This document shows positions 25,456 through 35,112 of a DNA stretch of 64,000 bases, in pieces. Within the stretch, counting starts at the first letter, position 1; each line of letters starts with the position of its first letter. The notes below the pieces were generated by a model. That model saw only the letters and a program-made list of their open reading frames with translations. It was not told the DNA's origin and ran no database searches. The stretch lies in the NCBI RefSeq assembly GCF_024256385.1, contig NZ_JAMLFW010000001.1:5642001-5706000 (forward strand), read 5' to 3'. The translations under genes and the position numbers were made by a program. This DNA comes from Anatilimnocola floriformis. Its GTDB lineage: Bacteria; Planctomycetota; Planctomycetia; Pirellulales; Pirellulaceae.

Positions 25456-27432
25456 ATGCGCTCAATCATCTGCATTTTCACGGCGGCTCTTTTCGGCACA
25501 TCGCTTTCGTCGATCGCCGCCGATATCCCCGATCCGCTTCGCCCTGCCGCGATTTCCACCGAGGAAGTTCCCGCAGTGCCGCCGGCGCTCGCCAAGCGGT
25601 TGCAGCAATATCAAAGTCTCCGCGCGGCTGCATTCACGGGGTGGGATCCAGCCGGCAAGGGAATTCTGATTCGCACCCGCTTCGGCAATTCGGTGCAGTT
25701 GCATCGCGTTTATCAGCCCGAAGGGCGTCGCGAGCAGATCACGTTTTTCGATGAGCCGGTCTACGGCAGGTTCATTCCCAAGGCGACCGATGAAGGCATT
25801 CTGCTCACGATGAGCACCGGCGGCAACGAGAACACGCAGCTCTATCTGCTCGACCGCCATCGCTACGAAACGAAGCTGCTAACCGACGGCAAGAGTCGCA
25901 ACAACCCTGGCGCGATTCACCCCGACGGAACCAAGATCATCATCAGCAACAACATGCGGAACGGCCGCGATATGGATCTGTATATCGCCGATTGCCGTGC
26001 GGGTGGTTTGGAGATGTTGCTGCAGGTGGAGGATGACACCTGGACTCCGCAGAAATGGTCACCCGATGGAAAATTTTTGCTGCTGGAGCGCTATCGCTCG
26101 GCGAATGAGTCTTACCTGGCGCTGTTCGACATTGCGAACAAGAGGAAAATCAATCTGCCGATGCCGGTCGGCAAGGAGATCGGCGCTTTTGGTCCGCTCG
26201 CTTTTGCGCCGGATGGACGCAGCATTTTTCTAGCGATCGACACGCAAGGTGAATTTTGCCAACTCGCTCGCCTCGACATCGAGAGCGGCAAGTACGAATG
26301 GCTGTCGCAAGACATCGAGTGGGATGTAACCGATATTGAAATTGATTACACGACCGGCGAGATCGTGTTCGCCGTGAATGCCGATGGTGCGAGTCGTGTC
26401 TTTCAGTTGGTGGGGAAACCGACCATCGATGGCAACTCTGTCAAAATCGTCTATGAAAAGCGCGAGCTGGAACTGCCGCTCGGCATCGTCAACTTTCTCG
26501 AATTCTCGCCCGATGGCAAGTCGCTCGGTATGACGATCTCGCGGCCCGACGCGCCGTCGGATGCGTATTCGTACGAACTGGAGACGAAGAAACTCACGCG
26601 CTGGACGGTGAGCGAAGTGGGCGGGCTCAATCCGGCGACATTCGTCAAGCCGACGGCGATTCGCTTTCCGTCGTTCGACGACCGGCAGATTCCGGCCTGG
26701 TATTACAAACCGCGCAACGCGTCGGCTGACAAGAAGGCCGCCGTGGTGATTAACATTCACGGCGGGCCCGAGGGACAATCGCAGCCGTTCTTCACCGGCG
26801 GCACGCAGTTTTATCTGAACGAAATGGGCGTCGCCGTGATTCTGCCGAACGTCCGCGGCAGCACTGGCTATGGCAAGACTTATCTCAAGCTCGACAACGC
26901 CGAGAAACGCGAAGATAGCGTGCGCGACATCGGCGCGCTGCTCGATTGGATCAAAGATCAGCCCGAGCTCGACGCCGATCGTGTTGCCGTGACCGGCGGA
27001 TCGTACGGTGGTTACATGGTGCTCGCGTCGCTCGTCCACTACGGCGATCGCCTGCGCGCCGGCATCGACAACGTGGGCATCGCCAACTTCAACACGTTCC
27101 TGCAAAACACAGCCCCCTATCGCCAGGATCTCCGCCGCGCCGAATACGGCGATGAGCGCGATCCCACCATGAAGGCCGTCTTCGAAAAGATCAGCCCGGC
27201 CAATCACGCCGAAAAAATTCAATCCGCATTGCTTGTCGCTCACGGCAAGAACGACCCGCGCGTGCCGTTCAGCGAAGCCCAGCAGATCGCCGAAAAAGTT
27301 CGCGGCAAAGGCAAATCGGTCTGGACCGTCTACGCCGACAACGAAGGCCACGGCTTTGCGAAAAAAGACAACGCCGATTATCTGCGGGCAGTGGAAGTGC
27401 TGTTTTTGAAACAGCATCTGAAAGTGGAGTGA
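25456..27432 (+). CDS. Secreted S9 family (prolyl oligopeptidase) serine peptidase
   Basis: 658 residues. The signal peptide (1-22, AALFGTSLSSIAA) predicts export. A seven-bladed beta-propeller with repeated WSPDGK/FSPDGKS motifs covers about 60-400, and the alpha/beta-hydrolase domain follows. Catalytic residues are seen as S516 (GGSYGGYM), D600 (HGKNDPRVP) and H632 (EGHGF). Such enzymes cleave short peptides, often after proline or acyl-blocked residues. The ribosome binding site GGAGGC is six bases before the ATG. A hairpin with an 18-bp stem lies after the stop and may terminate it. Confidence 0.93.
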   Translation: MRSIICIFTAALFGTSLSSIAADIPDPLRPAAISTEEVPAVPPALAKRLQQYQSLRAAAFTGWDPAGKGILIRTRFGNSVQLHRVYQPEGRREQITFFDEPVYGRFIPKATDEGILLTMSTGGNENTQLYLLDRHRYETKLLTDGKSRNNPGAIHPDGTKIIISNNMRNGRDMDLYIADCRAGGLEMLLQVEDDTWTPQKWSPDGKFLLLERYRSANESYLALFDIANKRKINLPMPVGKEIGAFGPLAFAPDGRSIFLAIDTQGEFCQLARLDIESGKYEWLSQDIEWDVTDIEIDYTTGEIVFAVNADGASRVFQLVGKPTIDGNSVKIVYEKRELELPLGIVNFLEFSPDGKSLGMTISRPDAPSDAYSYELETKKLTRWTVSEVGGLNPATFVKPTAIRFPSFDDRQIPAWYYKPRNASADKKAAVVINIHGGPEGQSQPFFTGGTQFYLNEMGVAVILPNVRGSTGYGKTYLKLDNAEKREDSVRDIGALLDWIKDQPELDADRVAVTGGSYGGYMVLASLVHYGDRLRAGIDNVGIANFNTFLQNTAPYRQDLRRAEYGDERDPTMKAVFEKISPANHAEKIQSALLVAHGKNDPRVPFSEAQQIAEKVRGKGKSVWTVYADNEGHGFAKKDNADYLRAVEVLFLKQHLKVE

Positions 27433-27449
27433 GGGGGAAAGAGGGATGA

Positions 27450-27508
27450 GGGATGCGAGGCGCGGGATGCGAGTAAGAAAGTCTCGTTTTTCCCGCACCT
27501 CGCATCCC
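27450..27508 (+). terminator. Long-stem hairpin after the S9 peptidase
   Basis: GGGATGCGAGGCGCGGGA (27450-27467) pairs with TCCCGCACCTCGCATCCC (27491-27508), one mismatch in 18, with a 23-nt loop. There is no T-run, so it may be a repeat-derived element rather than a true terminator; related words recur at 15882-15913. Confidence 0.45.
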
Positions 27509-27606
27509 TTTCCCGCCTCCCCAGTCAACGCCCCTTGTCCCGGATGCGGGATACGTTCCTAATAGGTAATTACAAATTCACCCTCTTCCATACAAAGGCC
27601 TGGGCC

Positions 27607-28050
27607 ATGAAAGTTGCGACGATCGAAACCAATAAGGGAACCATCAAGCTCGAACTGTTTGGCGACAAGACGCCGAAGACGGTTGAGAATTTTGAAACGC
27701 TGGCCGGCAAGGGTTTTTACAACGGCCTGAAGTTTCACCGCGTCATTCCGGACTTCATGATCCAGACCGGCTGCCCCAAGGGAACCGGCACGGGCGACGC
27801 CGGCTACAAGTTCAAGGATGAGTTTCACAAGGATCTGAAGCACACCGGCCCGGGCATTCTCTCGATGGCCAACGCCGGCCCGAACACCAACGGCTCGCAG
27901 TTCTTTATCACGCACGTCGCCACGCCATGGCTCGACGGCAAGCATAGTGTGTTTGGCAAAGTGATCGAAGGCCAGGATGTGGTTAACAAGATCGCTCAAG
28001 GCGACGTGATGAAGAATGTGTCAGTCGCTGAAGTCGAAGCCAAGAAGTAA
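27607..28050 (+). CDS. Peptidyl-prolyl cis-trans isomerase, cyclophilin type
   Basis: 147 residues from ATG 27607. Catalyses proline isomerisation in protein folding. Signatures [13 protein letters not shown] and [10 protein letters not shown], plus the conserved W in [15 protein letters not shown], are all present. With no signal peptide it is predicted cytosolic. A single gene; a REP-like palindrome (28058-28076) lies directly after its stop. Confidence 0.95.
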   Translation: MKVATIETNKGTIKLELFGDKTPKTVENFETLAGKGFYNGLKFHRVIPDFMIQTGCPKGTGTGDAGYKFKDEFHKDLKHTGPGILSMANAGPNTNGSQFFITHVATPWLDGKHSVFGKVIEGQDVVNKIAQGDVMKNVSVAEVEAKK

Positions 28051-28057
28051 GCAGGTT

Positions 28058-28076
28058 CCCCACGCGGAGCGTGAGG
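28058..28076. repeat. REP-like palindrome
   Basis: CCCCACGCGGAGCGTGAGG, a 19-bp imperfect palindrome, is the exact reverse complement of the element at 31539-31557. Confidence 0.7.
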
Positions 28077-28082
28077 ACGACA

Positions 28083-28730
28083 CTACTCTTCAAAAATTCC
28101 ATCACCAAAGCCGGGCTTCTTCGGCTTGTTGGTGTTCTCACGCTGTTCTTTGGCGAGACCTGAGTGCGGAGTTTGTGGCCCTTGCGGTGGCGAGGGCTGC
28201 GGCAGCATGTGCGGCGCGCGGATTTCGTTTTCAGCGGGTTGAATCTGCGTGTGCGGCGGCAGGATTGGTTGTTGTCTCACTTCCGGCTGCACGATATCCG
28301 CGGCATCGATGTCGTCGTCGTAATCATCGTCGTACTTCGAGACATAGCCAGGCTGTTTGGCCCGATCTTGCTCGACGCGAAAATCGGCGATCACGCGACT
28401 CTGAATCATTTCGCGGCAAGCTGAATTGATCGGGTGCGCGATGTCGGCATAGAGCTTTGCCCGTCCTTCTTGATCGCGGACGGTGCGGTCGTCTTTCAGG
28501 CGGCTGCCGCATTGGTTGCAGTAGCCGGCCTTGAGGTGATTCTTGCAGCCACATTGCGGGCAATGGCTGGTGAGCTTGCGGCTGGGCATGGCGACGAAGG
28601 GGCCGCTGCTCCCTTCGATGATTTTCAGATCGCGCACGACAAAGCTGTCGTCGAAGGTGATGGAACAAAAGCCCTGCAGGCGATCGTCCGAGTCCTCCAT
28701 GAGTTTGATTCGCACTTCGGTAATCTGCAT
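28083..28730 (-). CDS. spoVG: SpoVG-domain protein with inserted zinc ribbon
   Basis: 215 residues from ATG 28730. Residues 1-52 ([29 protein letters not shown]) and 96-120 ([18 protein letters not shown]) are the two halves of SpoVG, an RNA/DNA-binding regulator. The loop between them is expanded by about 40 residues holding C57-PQ-C60 and C71-NQ-C74, a zinc-ribbon pattern absent from the roughly 95-residue Bacillus protein as I know it. The C-terminal third is acidic, then proline/glutamine-rich and probably disordered. It lies downstream of ispE on the same strand, echoing the ispE-purR-yabJ-spoVG neighbourhood of Bacillus. Confidence 0.85.
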   Translation of the reverse strand: MQITEVRIKLMEDSDDRLQGFCSITFDDSFVVRDLKIIEGSSGPFVAMPSRKLTSHCPQCGCKNHLKAGYCNQCGSRLKDDRTVRDQEGRAKLYADIAHPINSACREMIQSRVIADFRVEQDRAKQPGYVSKYDDDYDDDIDAADIVQPEVRQQPILPPHTQIQPAENEIRAPHMLPQPSPPQGPQTPHSGLAKEQRENTNKPKKPGFGDGIFEE

Positions 28731-28898
28731 TGCCGCATTCCCTTCCCGTGGCACGCACATGCAAGCATCCCGCTCCTTCGGTCAACCGCGAACTTGGCCA
28801 CTTCGCGAGTCGAACAACGGCGACGTTGCATTCAATCGTATTCTTATCTTTTCAATGTATCACTTCAGGGCAAGTGCTGCCCGTTTCTGGTTTGTATC

Positions 28899-29870
28899 TC
28901 AAACTTGCTGACTGGCTTTTGCGGCTGCTTGCAACGTGGTGCTTACTGTTTCTGCGACCATCACCGCGCCCAAATTCATACTACGTAAGCGGCGAGCAAT
29001 TCGTTTGGCCTGCCCCACATGCCAGCAGAGGCCGAAGTAGCTCGAGCCGCTGCCACTCATCTGATGGCCGAGGCAACCAGTCGTTTCGAAGGCTCGCCGC
29101 AACTTGCTGATCCAGGGCGATAGCTGCTCGGCAGGCTGCTGCAAACCATTGTGCAACGCTCGCGCCGCGGCGGCGGAATCGCCACGAGCGAAGTCGCGCA
29201 GCATGTCGCTCGCTGCCTGCCGAGGTGACGAGGGTTGACAGCGTTTGAAAACGGCTGGCGTGCTCAAGCCGGTCGGCGGCCGCACAATCACTAGCGAACA
29301 GCGTGGTGCGCGCACGACTTCAATCTGTTCGCCGCGACCACGACAAACGGCTGCGCCACCAGTAAGAAAAAATGGCACATCGCTGCCGAGCTGCGCAGCG
29401 ACCTCGGCGAGTCGTTCAATGGGCCAGTGCAACTGCCAGACTGCATTCGCCGCGAGCAACGCCGCAGCAGCATCGGCCGATGCGCCGCCGAGACCAGCTT
29501 GGGCGGGAATGCGTTTAATGACATCGACCCGCACGCCGCGAGTCACGCCGGCTGCGATTCGCAAGCGCTCGAGCGCTTTCCAAACCAGATTGTCATTCGT
29601 TGCTGGCAACGGCTGCCAGATCTCGATGCTTTGCGCGAGCAAGCCAGCCGCCCATTGGCAACGAACATGCAATTTAGAATCGTCGGTCGGTTCGCAGATC
29701 AGCGTGTCACAAACCGAGACCGCGAGCATCAGCGTTTCGAGCTCATGAAATCCATCGGGCCGACGGGCCAGGATTTCGAGCGTGAGGTTCACTTTCGCGG
29801 GCGGGTGGAGCGTCAGCCGCTCCCCGGTTTGTCGCCCGGCGCCGCCGAGTTGAGTGCGAAGTGAATACAT
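28899..29870 (-). CDS. ispE: 4-diphosphocytidyl-2-C-methyl-D-erythritol kinase
   Basis: 323 residues from ATG 29870 (AAGG about 11 bases upstream). GHMP kinase that phosphorylates CDP-ME in the MEP isoprenoid pathway. PAKVNLTLEILARRPDGFHE at the N-terminus, the ATP-binding PAQAGLGGASADAAAAL loop and a C-terminal MSGSGSSYFGL are diagnostic. The gene is about 170 bp upstream of the SpoVG-domain gene on the same strand. Confidence 0.94.
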   Translation of the reverse strand: MYSLRTQLGGAGRQTGERLTLHPPAKVNLTLEILARRPDGFHELETLMLAVSVCDTLICEPTDDSKLHVRCQWAAGLLAQSIEIWQPLPATNDNLVWKALERLRIAAGVTRGVRVDVIKRIPAQAGLGGASADAAAALLAANAVWQLHWPIERLAEVAAQLGSDVPFFLTGGAAVCRGRGEQIEVVRAPRCSLVIVRPPTGLSTPAVFKRCQPSSPRQAASDMLRDFARGDSAAAARALHNGLQQPAEQLSPWISKLRRAFETTGCLGHQMSGSGSSYFGLCWHVGQAKRIARRLRSMNLGAVMVAETVSTTLQAAAKASQQV

Positions 29871-29978
29871 CCCTGCTGTTGCCTTCGAAAGAAAACTAGC
29901 GAAGCAAAACCAGGTGCAGATCGATGAGGTGCCACGATTGTAGCGAAGCAGCAACGAGGGTCAACCAACGGAAGTGGT

Positions 29979-30437
29979 CTAAGTCGGCAGAGGGAAACGA
30001 GCGGCGATTTCCTTAAAGGCTTGTAGCAGAGGCTGCGTGCCACCTTGGATGATTACTTCTTTGCCATCGTGCTTGATGAAGTGGATCATCGGCGGCTTGT
30101 CGGTCACTTTTGCTACGTACGCCACTTCGTGAAAGCGAACGTGCCGGCGAAAGAACATCAACGAATCAACAGAATCTGCATAGATGCGAGTTCGTTCGAA
30201 AAATGCAATTACACCGGCTACCGAAATCCAAAACAAGCAACCATGAAGTCCCCAATTTATCCAAGGGGATCTTGAGAGCACAGTTCCCGTCCACCACTGG
30301 TGACCCAGGTCCAGCATCAAGAAAATCGGAATTCCCAGACCCATGATCCTAACGATGAGTTGGTTGGTGGGACCTTCAACAACCGGCGTCCGCAGATCGT
30401 CAGTTGAAGCAGGGGCGGCAAAAGGATTCGGCGTCAC
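29979..30437 (-). CDS. Small membrane protein of unknown function (NPFAAP N-terminus)
   Basis: 152 residues from a GTG start at 30437 with GGTGA six bases upstream. The N-terminus TPNPFAAPAS resembles the NP(Y/F)xAP opening of many planctomycete membrane proteins. Two hydrophobic segments follow (about 27-45 and 60-80), then a cytoplasmic beta-rich domain that looks PH-like or DUF304-like (FFRRHVRFHEVAYVAKV). The function is unknown. It starts 14 bp after the AIM24-family gene on the same strand, so the two are probably one operon. Confidence 0.7.
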   Translation of the reverse strand: MTPNPFAAPASTDDLRTPVVEGPTNQLIVRIMGLGIPIFLMLDLGHQWWTGTVLSRSPWINWGLHGCLFWISVAGVIAFFERTRIYADSVDSLMFFRRHVRFHEVAYVAKVTDKPPMIHFIKHDGKEVIIQGGTQPLLQAFKEIAARFPLPT

Positions 30438-30450
30438 AGTTCACCAGGAT

Positions 30451-31455
30451 TTAATCTCCACCGCCGCCCATCACCATGTTTCCCAAACCGCCGAGGTGGT
30501 TCAGCATGCTTCCTTCATCCTTATTTCCCTTGCTGCCGGCGTGGGCAAGCACACGACCTGCGAGCCGTGAGAACGGCAGCGATTGCAGCCACACTTTGCC
30601 GGGGCCGGTGAGCGTGGCGAGGAACAAGCCTTCGCCGCCGAAGAACGTGTTCTTGATTCCGCCGACAAAACCGATGTCGTAGTTCACGCTCGGCATGAGA
30701 GCGACGATGCAGCCAGTGTCGACCTTGATCGTTTCGCCCGGCGCGAGATCCTTTTCATACAACGTGCCGCCGGCGTGCACCATGGCGATGCCGTCCCCCT
30801 GCAACTTTTGCATGATGAAACCTTCACCGCCGAAGAGGCCGACCATCACCTTCTTTTGAAAGGCGATGCTGATCTGAATGCCCCGCGCGCCGCAGAGGAA
30901 CGAATCCTTTTGGCAGATCAATTCACCGCCCAAGCGATCGAGGTGCAGCGGAATGATCTTGCCGGGATACGGCGCCGCGAAGGCCACCTGCTCGCGGTGA
31001 TTCGTCGTGGCAGTGAACGTCGTCATGAACAGCGACTCGCCGGTCATGAGACGTTTGCCGGCCGACATCATTTTGCCCCAAAAGCCTTGATTCTGCTGGC
31101 TGGGATCGCCGAAGACGGTCTCCATCTCGATGCCGTTCGACATATACATCATGCCGCCGGCTTCGGCGATCACCATCTCGCCCGGGTCGAGCGTGATCTC
31201 GCAGAACTGCATCTCGCTGCCGTAAATCTCGTAGTCGATCTCATCCGCGCGACGGCCACCGCGATTCACGTTCGGCCCGGCCGCACCACCAAAACCACCG
31301 GCCACCGGGTAAGCGTCGACCACATCCAAGCCATCGGGCGTGGCCGCAGGAACCGCGAACACGTTGCCGCAAGCCCGACAGCGAACTTGCTTGCCGGCGA
31401 TCTCGGCCGAGTAGGGATATTGCTTGCCGCAGGTGGTGCAGGAAATGGTCGACAT
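30451..31455 (-). CDS. AIM24/TIGR00266 family protein with N-terminal zinc ribbon
   Basis: 334 residues. Residues 6-29 hold two CxxC pairs (C6/C9 and C26/C29), an MJ0042-like zinc ribbon common in planctomycete proteins. From about 70 the TIGR00266/AIM24 fold begins: [29 protein letters not shown], then [16 protein letters not shown] and [20 protein letters not shown]. This family is related to mitochondrial AIM24 and is of unclear biochemical role. The C-terminus is glycine/methionine-rich. It is first in a two-gene unit with the membrane protein at 29979. Confidence 0.88.
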   Translation of the reverse strand: MSTISCTTCGKQYPYSAEIAGKQVRCRACGNVFAVPAATPDGLDVVDAYPVAGGFGGAAGPNVNRGGRRADEIDYEIYGSEMQFCEITLDPGEMVIAEAGGMMYMSNGIEMETVFGDPSQQNQGFWGKMMSAGKRLMTGESLFMTTFTATTNHREQVAFAAPYPGKIIPLHLDRLGGELICQKDSFLCGARGIQISIAFQKKVMVGLFGGEGFIMQKLQGDGIAMVHAGGTLYEKDLAPGETIKVDTGCIVALMPSVNYDIGFVGGIKNTFFGGEGLFLATLTGPGKVWLQSLPFSRLAGRVLAHAGSKGNKDEGSMLNHLGGLGNMVMGGGGD

Positions 31456-31538
31456 GATGGCGCGCTCGGGGATGAAACGGAATGATCAACGACAATTCGC
31501 CGCTGCCGGACGAATCTTGGATTTCAGCGCTGTGCAGT

Positions 31539-31576
31539 CCTCACGCTCCGCGTGGGGCGCGCCACGCGGAGCGTGG
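31539..31576. repeat. Pair of adjacent inverted REP-like palindromes
   Basis: CCTCACGCTCCGCGTGGGG (31539-31557) is immediately followed by CCACGCGGAGCGTGG (31562-31576), its inverted partner; the first is also the exact reverse complement of 28058-28076. It lies between the AIM24 gene and the esterase gene. Confidence 0.75.
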
Positions 31577-31594
31577 CGACTACACTAGCCGACA

Positions 31595-32476
31595 TTACTT
31601 CACAATCTCACGCCCCTTCAGCCAGCGCAGGCAGGCCTCCGACCAGTCGCCAGTGCCAGGAATGTTCTTGCCAAGCCCCACGCCGTGGCGGCCTTTTTCA
31701 TACACGTGCAGTTCGCCGGGAACTTTGTTCTTCAGCATGGCCTGGTAGAAGACAATGCTGTTTTCCGGAGGCACGCCGGTGTCTTCGTAGGTGTGCCAGA
31801 GGAAGCACGGCGGCGTTTCCTTGGTGACTTGCTTCTCGTTCGACAAGCTGGCCACGAGTTCGGGGGCCGGGGCATTGCCGAGCAGGTTGTTCTGCGAGCC
31901 GCGATGCGTGTACGGCTGATCGAAGGCAATCACCGCGTAGCACAGCACGCCGAAGTCGGGCCGGCAGCTCAGCCGAGCGATTGGATCTTCGGCTTTTTCA
32001 TCGCCGGCATCGAAATGCGTCACTGCCGTCGAGCAAAGATGGCCGCCGGCCGAAAAGCCGAGGATACCGACTTTGTTCGGTTCATAACCGAGCTCTGTCG
32101 CTTTGCTGCGCGCGGTGCGAATCGCCCGCTGCGCATCTTGCAACGGAGCGGGATGGCCATAGCCCTTGCCGCGATGGCGGTAATCGCAAATCAGGGCAGT
32201 AATGCCGTGGCTATTCAGCCATTCGCCGATTTGTTTTCCTTCGTGATCCATGGCCAAGCCACCGTAGCCGCCGCCGGGACAAACGACGATTGCCACGCCG
32301 CAGTTCTTCTCTTTTTCGGGCGACCAGATGATGAGCTTCGGTTTGTCTTTTTCGTCGGTCCCCTTAGCGTCGGGAGCGCCGTTGGGCCAAAGCAATTCCG
32401 TCTTCGGCTCGGCATGGGCGAACGATGAAAAGCAAACGAGCAAGGCAAAACAAGTAACCACGCGAACAAGCGACAT
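31595..32476 (-). CDS. Secreted alpha/beta hydrolase (esterase/lipase, BD-FAE-like)
   Basis: 293 residues with a signal peptide (about 1-22, cleaved after SSFAHA). The oxyanion region CPGGGYGGLAMDHEG, the nucleophile elbow GFSAGGH, and C-terminal D (YEDTGVPP) and H (KGRHGVGL) complete a Ser-Asp-His triad typical of carbohydrate acetyl/feruloyl esterases in this family. It is likely secreted or periplasmic and acts on plant or algal polysaccharide acyl groups; the substrate is inferred only from family. Confidence 0.88.
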   Translation of the reverse strand: MSLVRVVTCFALLVCFSSFAHAEPKTELLWPNGAPDAKGTDEKDKPKLIIWSPEKEKNCGVAIVVCPGGGYGGLAMDHEGKQIGEWLNSHGITALICDYRHRGKGYGHPAPLQDAQRAIRTARSKATELGYEPNKVGILGFSAGGHLCSTAVTHFDAGDEKAEDPIARLSCRPDFGVLCYAVIAFDQPYTHRGSQNNLLGNAPAPELVASLSNEKQVTKETPPCFLWHTYEDTGVPPENSIVFYQAMLKNKVPGELHVYEKGRHGVGLGKNIPGTGDWSEACLRWLKGREIVK

Positions 32477-32603
32477 AGTTGAGCTCCAGGAGAGATAATG
32501 TGGGCGAGGCTATCGTAGCCCTTGGCGCGGGGAGGCTCAATCGGCGAAGCTTTTAGTCTCGCGAGAGCAAGTTACTCCCTCTCCTCGAAACTTAGATAAC
32601 ACC

Positions 32604-33476
32604 ATGCCAACCGACTACTCTCAAATTCACGAACTGGCCGGCGACCTATTTACCCTTCCCAAGTCGGCCGGCGAATGGGATCGCTATCGCTTGACCGACG
32701 AACAAGTCACGTTCTTCCGCGAGCAAGGTTATCTCGCCGGCATTCGGATTCTGACCGACGAGCAAATCGAAAAACTGCGCGGCGAACTTACTCAGTTCTT
32801 CGATTCGCAGCACGACGGCCGCGACCTGTGGTACGAGTATCACACCAACGAATCGGCCAGCCCCGACACCGTGCTGTTTCACGCGCTCGGCGCCTGGCGA
32901 TTGCGGCCAGGCTTTCACGATATTCTGTGGCATCCGGCGTTCACGGTCCCAGCGAGTCAGTTGCTCGAGGGGGCCGTTCGCTTCTGGCACGACCAGCTCT
33001 TTTGCAAACCGGCGAAGCACGGCGGCGTCGTAGCCTGGCATCAGGACTATTCGTACTGGACGCGGACACAGCCGATGGCGCATCTCACGTGCTGGATCGG
33101 TCTCGATGACAGCCGGAAGGACAACGGCTGCCTGCATTACGTTCCCAAGAGCCACCTCTGGCCGCTGCTGCCGATCACCGGCCTAGCGGGAGACATGCAT
33201 GCGATTCGCGAAGTGCTGTCGCCTGAGCAGTGGGAACAGTTTCAGCATCCGGTGGCGATCGAATTGAAAGCCGGAGAAGCCTCGTTTCATCACCCGCAGC
33301 TGGTTCACGGCAGCTTCGAGAACAAGTGCGATCGGCCGCGGCGAGCGACAGTCATCAACGTGGTGCGCGACGGCGTAAGCAGTCAGAGCGATCAACCACT
33401 GCTATCTGGCGTGCCCGTGGTTCCGCCGGGGCAGACGCTCGACGGGCAGTTCTTTCCGTTGCTGTATCAACGGTAA
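32604..33476 (+). CDS. Phytanoyl-CoA dioxygenase (PhyH) family protein
   Basis: 290 residues. Fe(II)/2-oxoglutarate-dependent oxygenase fold with an HxD...H facial triad: H and D in [11 protein letters not shown], the distal H in [12 protein letters not shown], followed by the conserved R ([12 protein letters not shown]). The N-terminal [15 protein letters not shown] is typical. The substrate is unknown; family members hydroxylate small molecules such as ectoine or phytanoyl-CoA. It has its own intergenic region upstream (the esterase is divergent) and a strong hairpin downstream. Confidence 0.88.
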   Translation: MPTDYSQIHELAGDLFTLPKSAGEWDRYRLTDEQVTFFREQGYLAGIRILTDEQIEKLRGELTQFFDSQHDGRDLWYEYHTNESASPDTVLFHALGAWRLRPGFHDILWHPAFTVPASQLLEGAVRFWHDQLFCKPAKHGGVVAWHQDYSYWTRTQPMAHLTCWIGLDDSRKDNGCLHYVPKSHLWPLLPITGLAGDMHAIREVLSPEQWEQFQHPVAIELKAGEASFHHPQLVHGSFENKCDRPRRATVINVVRDGVSSQSDQPLLSGVPVVPPGQTLDGQFFPLLYQR

Positions 33477-33486
33477 CGATTGCCGG

Positions 33487-33512
33487 GAGAGGGCGAGGTG
33501 CCTCGCCCTCTC
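33487..33512. terminator. Strong perfect hairpin after the PhyH gene
   Basis: A 12-bp perfect stem (GAGAGGGCGAGG / CCTCGCCCTCTC) with a two-base loop lies 11 bp after the stop, followed by GAAAAG, so without a clear T-run; either a rho-independent-like terminator or a REP-like palindrome. Confidence 0.55.
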
Positions 33513-33539
33513 GAAAAGCCGCCGACCTCAAGAAAAAAA

Positions 33540-33567
33540 GGCCCCGCGATCCGAAGATCGCGGGGCC
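33540..33567 (-). terminator. Rho-independent terminator of the first DUF1559 gene
   Basis: A 12-bp GC-rich stem (GGCCCCGCGATC / GATCGCGGGGCC) with a CGAA loop lies 50 bp beyond the stop; on the minus strand it is followed by seven T residues (33539-33533). Confidence 0.85.
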
Positions 33568-33617
33568 AGATTATTAACTGCGTTTTCGCAGCCGAAGGAC
33601 TAGGTGGACCGGGTTCA

Positions 33618-34691
33618 TTAAAAATCCGGAATCACGCCGCCGTCGTCACGAATCGCGAGCCGCTTCAGGATGTACGTGGCAGTTTGCTTGGTGAGCAGCA
33701 GCACGTGGCCATCCAAGAAGCCGACCATCGCACCAGCCGGGTGAGCGGCCAGCAGCGGGTTGTTCGGACCACGAGGGCCCACGCCCATCGTACCCCAGGC
33801 ATAGGCGGTGGCGTTCGTGTTGCGATTGTTGACGCCAACCGGGTGAGCCACCGTTTGAAGGTTGCCCACGCTCGAAGCCGCGAAGCTCGTACCACCGCTA
33901 GTAGCTAGGTTAGTGATGGTCGCACCACCCATCCAACCTAAACCTTTGCCAAGTGAAGGATTCTGGCGAGTCGGCGAGGTCGTGGTCCCGGTCCAATCGT
34001 AGAACCAGTCGGAGCATTCGCCCACAATGATCGTGTTGGCAGTTCCATCGGTGCATGCCGCAAACGTCACCGCATCATTGAGCTGCAACATACCATTGCC
34101 ACCAAAGCCAGTCGTGGTGGCCGAAGACGTGGGAGCCGACGTCGTGTTGACGCGAGCCTCAGTCACCACGTTGGCAGCCACAACTGGACTGCCACCGAGG
34201 TCCGAGCAGCCACCCGCGATGCCCGCATACGAAGGAATCAGGATCGAGCTCGTGCCGAGCGTTTCCATTTCCGGCAATGGACTCGATGGGCAGAGCATGT
34301 ACTTGATCTTGGCATTATTCGCTTGCGTCAATACCGGGCTTGTCGACGTGCCGTAATCATTGGCGGCACCCGCAATGTCCGAGGCAACCATCTTGTCAAA
34401 CATCGGTCGTTGTTCGCAGAACGACAACGTGGCAGTCAACCACGACGAACCCCAGTTCGTAGAACCACCGCTCGTACGCACCCGCGCACCATACGGCAGG
34501 TACAAGAACGTGTCGTGGTAGTTCTGCAGACCCAAGCACAACTGCTTGACGTTATTGCCGCATTGCATGCGGCGGGCGGCTTCGCGAGCCGCTTGCACTG
34601 CTGGAAGCAGCAGTGCGACGAGCACGCCGATGATCGCGATGACCACCAGCAGCTCGACGAGGGTAAAACCCTTACCGAGATGTCTTTTCAT
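33618..34691 (-). CDS. DUF1559 pilin-like secreted protein (copy 1)
   Basis: 357 residues. The type III prepilin leader MKRHLGKG is followed by the helix [20 protein letters not shown], then [31 protein letters not shown], the DUF1559 hallmark, and the C-terminal motif [15 protein letters not shown] near DDGGVIPDF. These type-IV-pilin-like proteins occur in dozens to hundreds of copies per planctomycete genome; the function is unknown. It is a close paralog of the next gene upstream (35113), including the 3' flank. Confidence 0.95.
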   Translation of the reverse strand: MKRHLGKGFTLVELLVVIAIIGVLVALLLPAVQAAREAARRMQCGNNVKQLCLGLQNYHDTFLYLPYGARVRTSGGSTNWGSSWLTATLSFCEQRPMFDKMVASDIAGAANDYGTSTSPVLTQANNAKIKYMLCPSSPLPEMETLGTSSILIPSYAGIAGGCSDLGGSPVVAANVVTEARVNTTSAPTSSATTTGFGGNGMLQLNDAVTFAACTDGTANTIIVGECSDWFYDWTGTTTSPTRQNPSLGKGLGWMGGATITNLATSGGTSFAASSVGNLQTVAHPVGVNNRNTNATAYAWGTMGVGPRGPNNPLLAAHPAGAMVGFLDGHVLLLTKQTATYILKRLAIRDDGGVIPDF

Positions 34692-35112
34692 AACCCATTC
34701 CCTATAACGAAAAATAAGAACGTGGGCGCAAACGCACCCTACATGGTCCTAAAGTTCGCACAGATGCAAAGAAAAGTCAACGAAAAACCCTTGGCAGGGA
34801 AATTTTCACGGCTTTTCCAGTTTCTGCTGGGAATCGGGCGTCGCCGGGCGGCAACTATGAAAAATCAGGGGTGGGGAGGAACGTCGTACGAAGCTCCTTA
34901 ACAAACCGGCTGGAATGCGGGGCCAACCTGCCAATGAATGGCATTCAGGCCACCAATGTTACACGAGAAAGATGGAAATCGAGCACTAATTATTGTCGAA
35001 ACGCTGAAATTTCTGAACTTGCTTCAAAGGGCCCCGCGATCCGCGGATCGCGGGGCCAATCTGTGCTAACTGCCTTTACGCAGCCACTAACCGACTAGTT
35101 GGACCGGGTTCA
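34692..35112. other. Intergenic region between the two DUF1559 copies
   Basis: 421 bp without a credible gene. It holds the terminator of copy 2 (35030-35057) and the upstream region of copy 1. The last stretch before the copy-1 start carries GGGAATGGG as a likely ribosome binding site. Nothing else recognised. Confidence 0.5.
35030..35057 (-). terminator. Rho-independent-like terminator of the second DUF1559 gene
   Basis: The 12-bp stem GGCCCCGCGATC / GATCGCGGGGCC is the same as at 33540-33567, with loop CGCG making the whole 28 bp palindromic. The T-run is weaker than in the other copy. Confidence 0.7.

Noticed and set aside
26230-27528. 432-codon open frame on the minus strand opposite the S9 peptidase
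   Set aside because: Antisense shadow of a secure gene; no ribosome binding site or recognisable motif.
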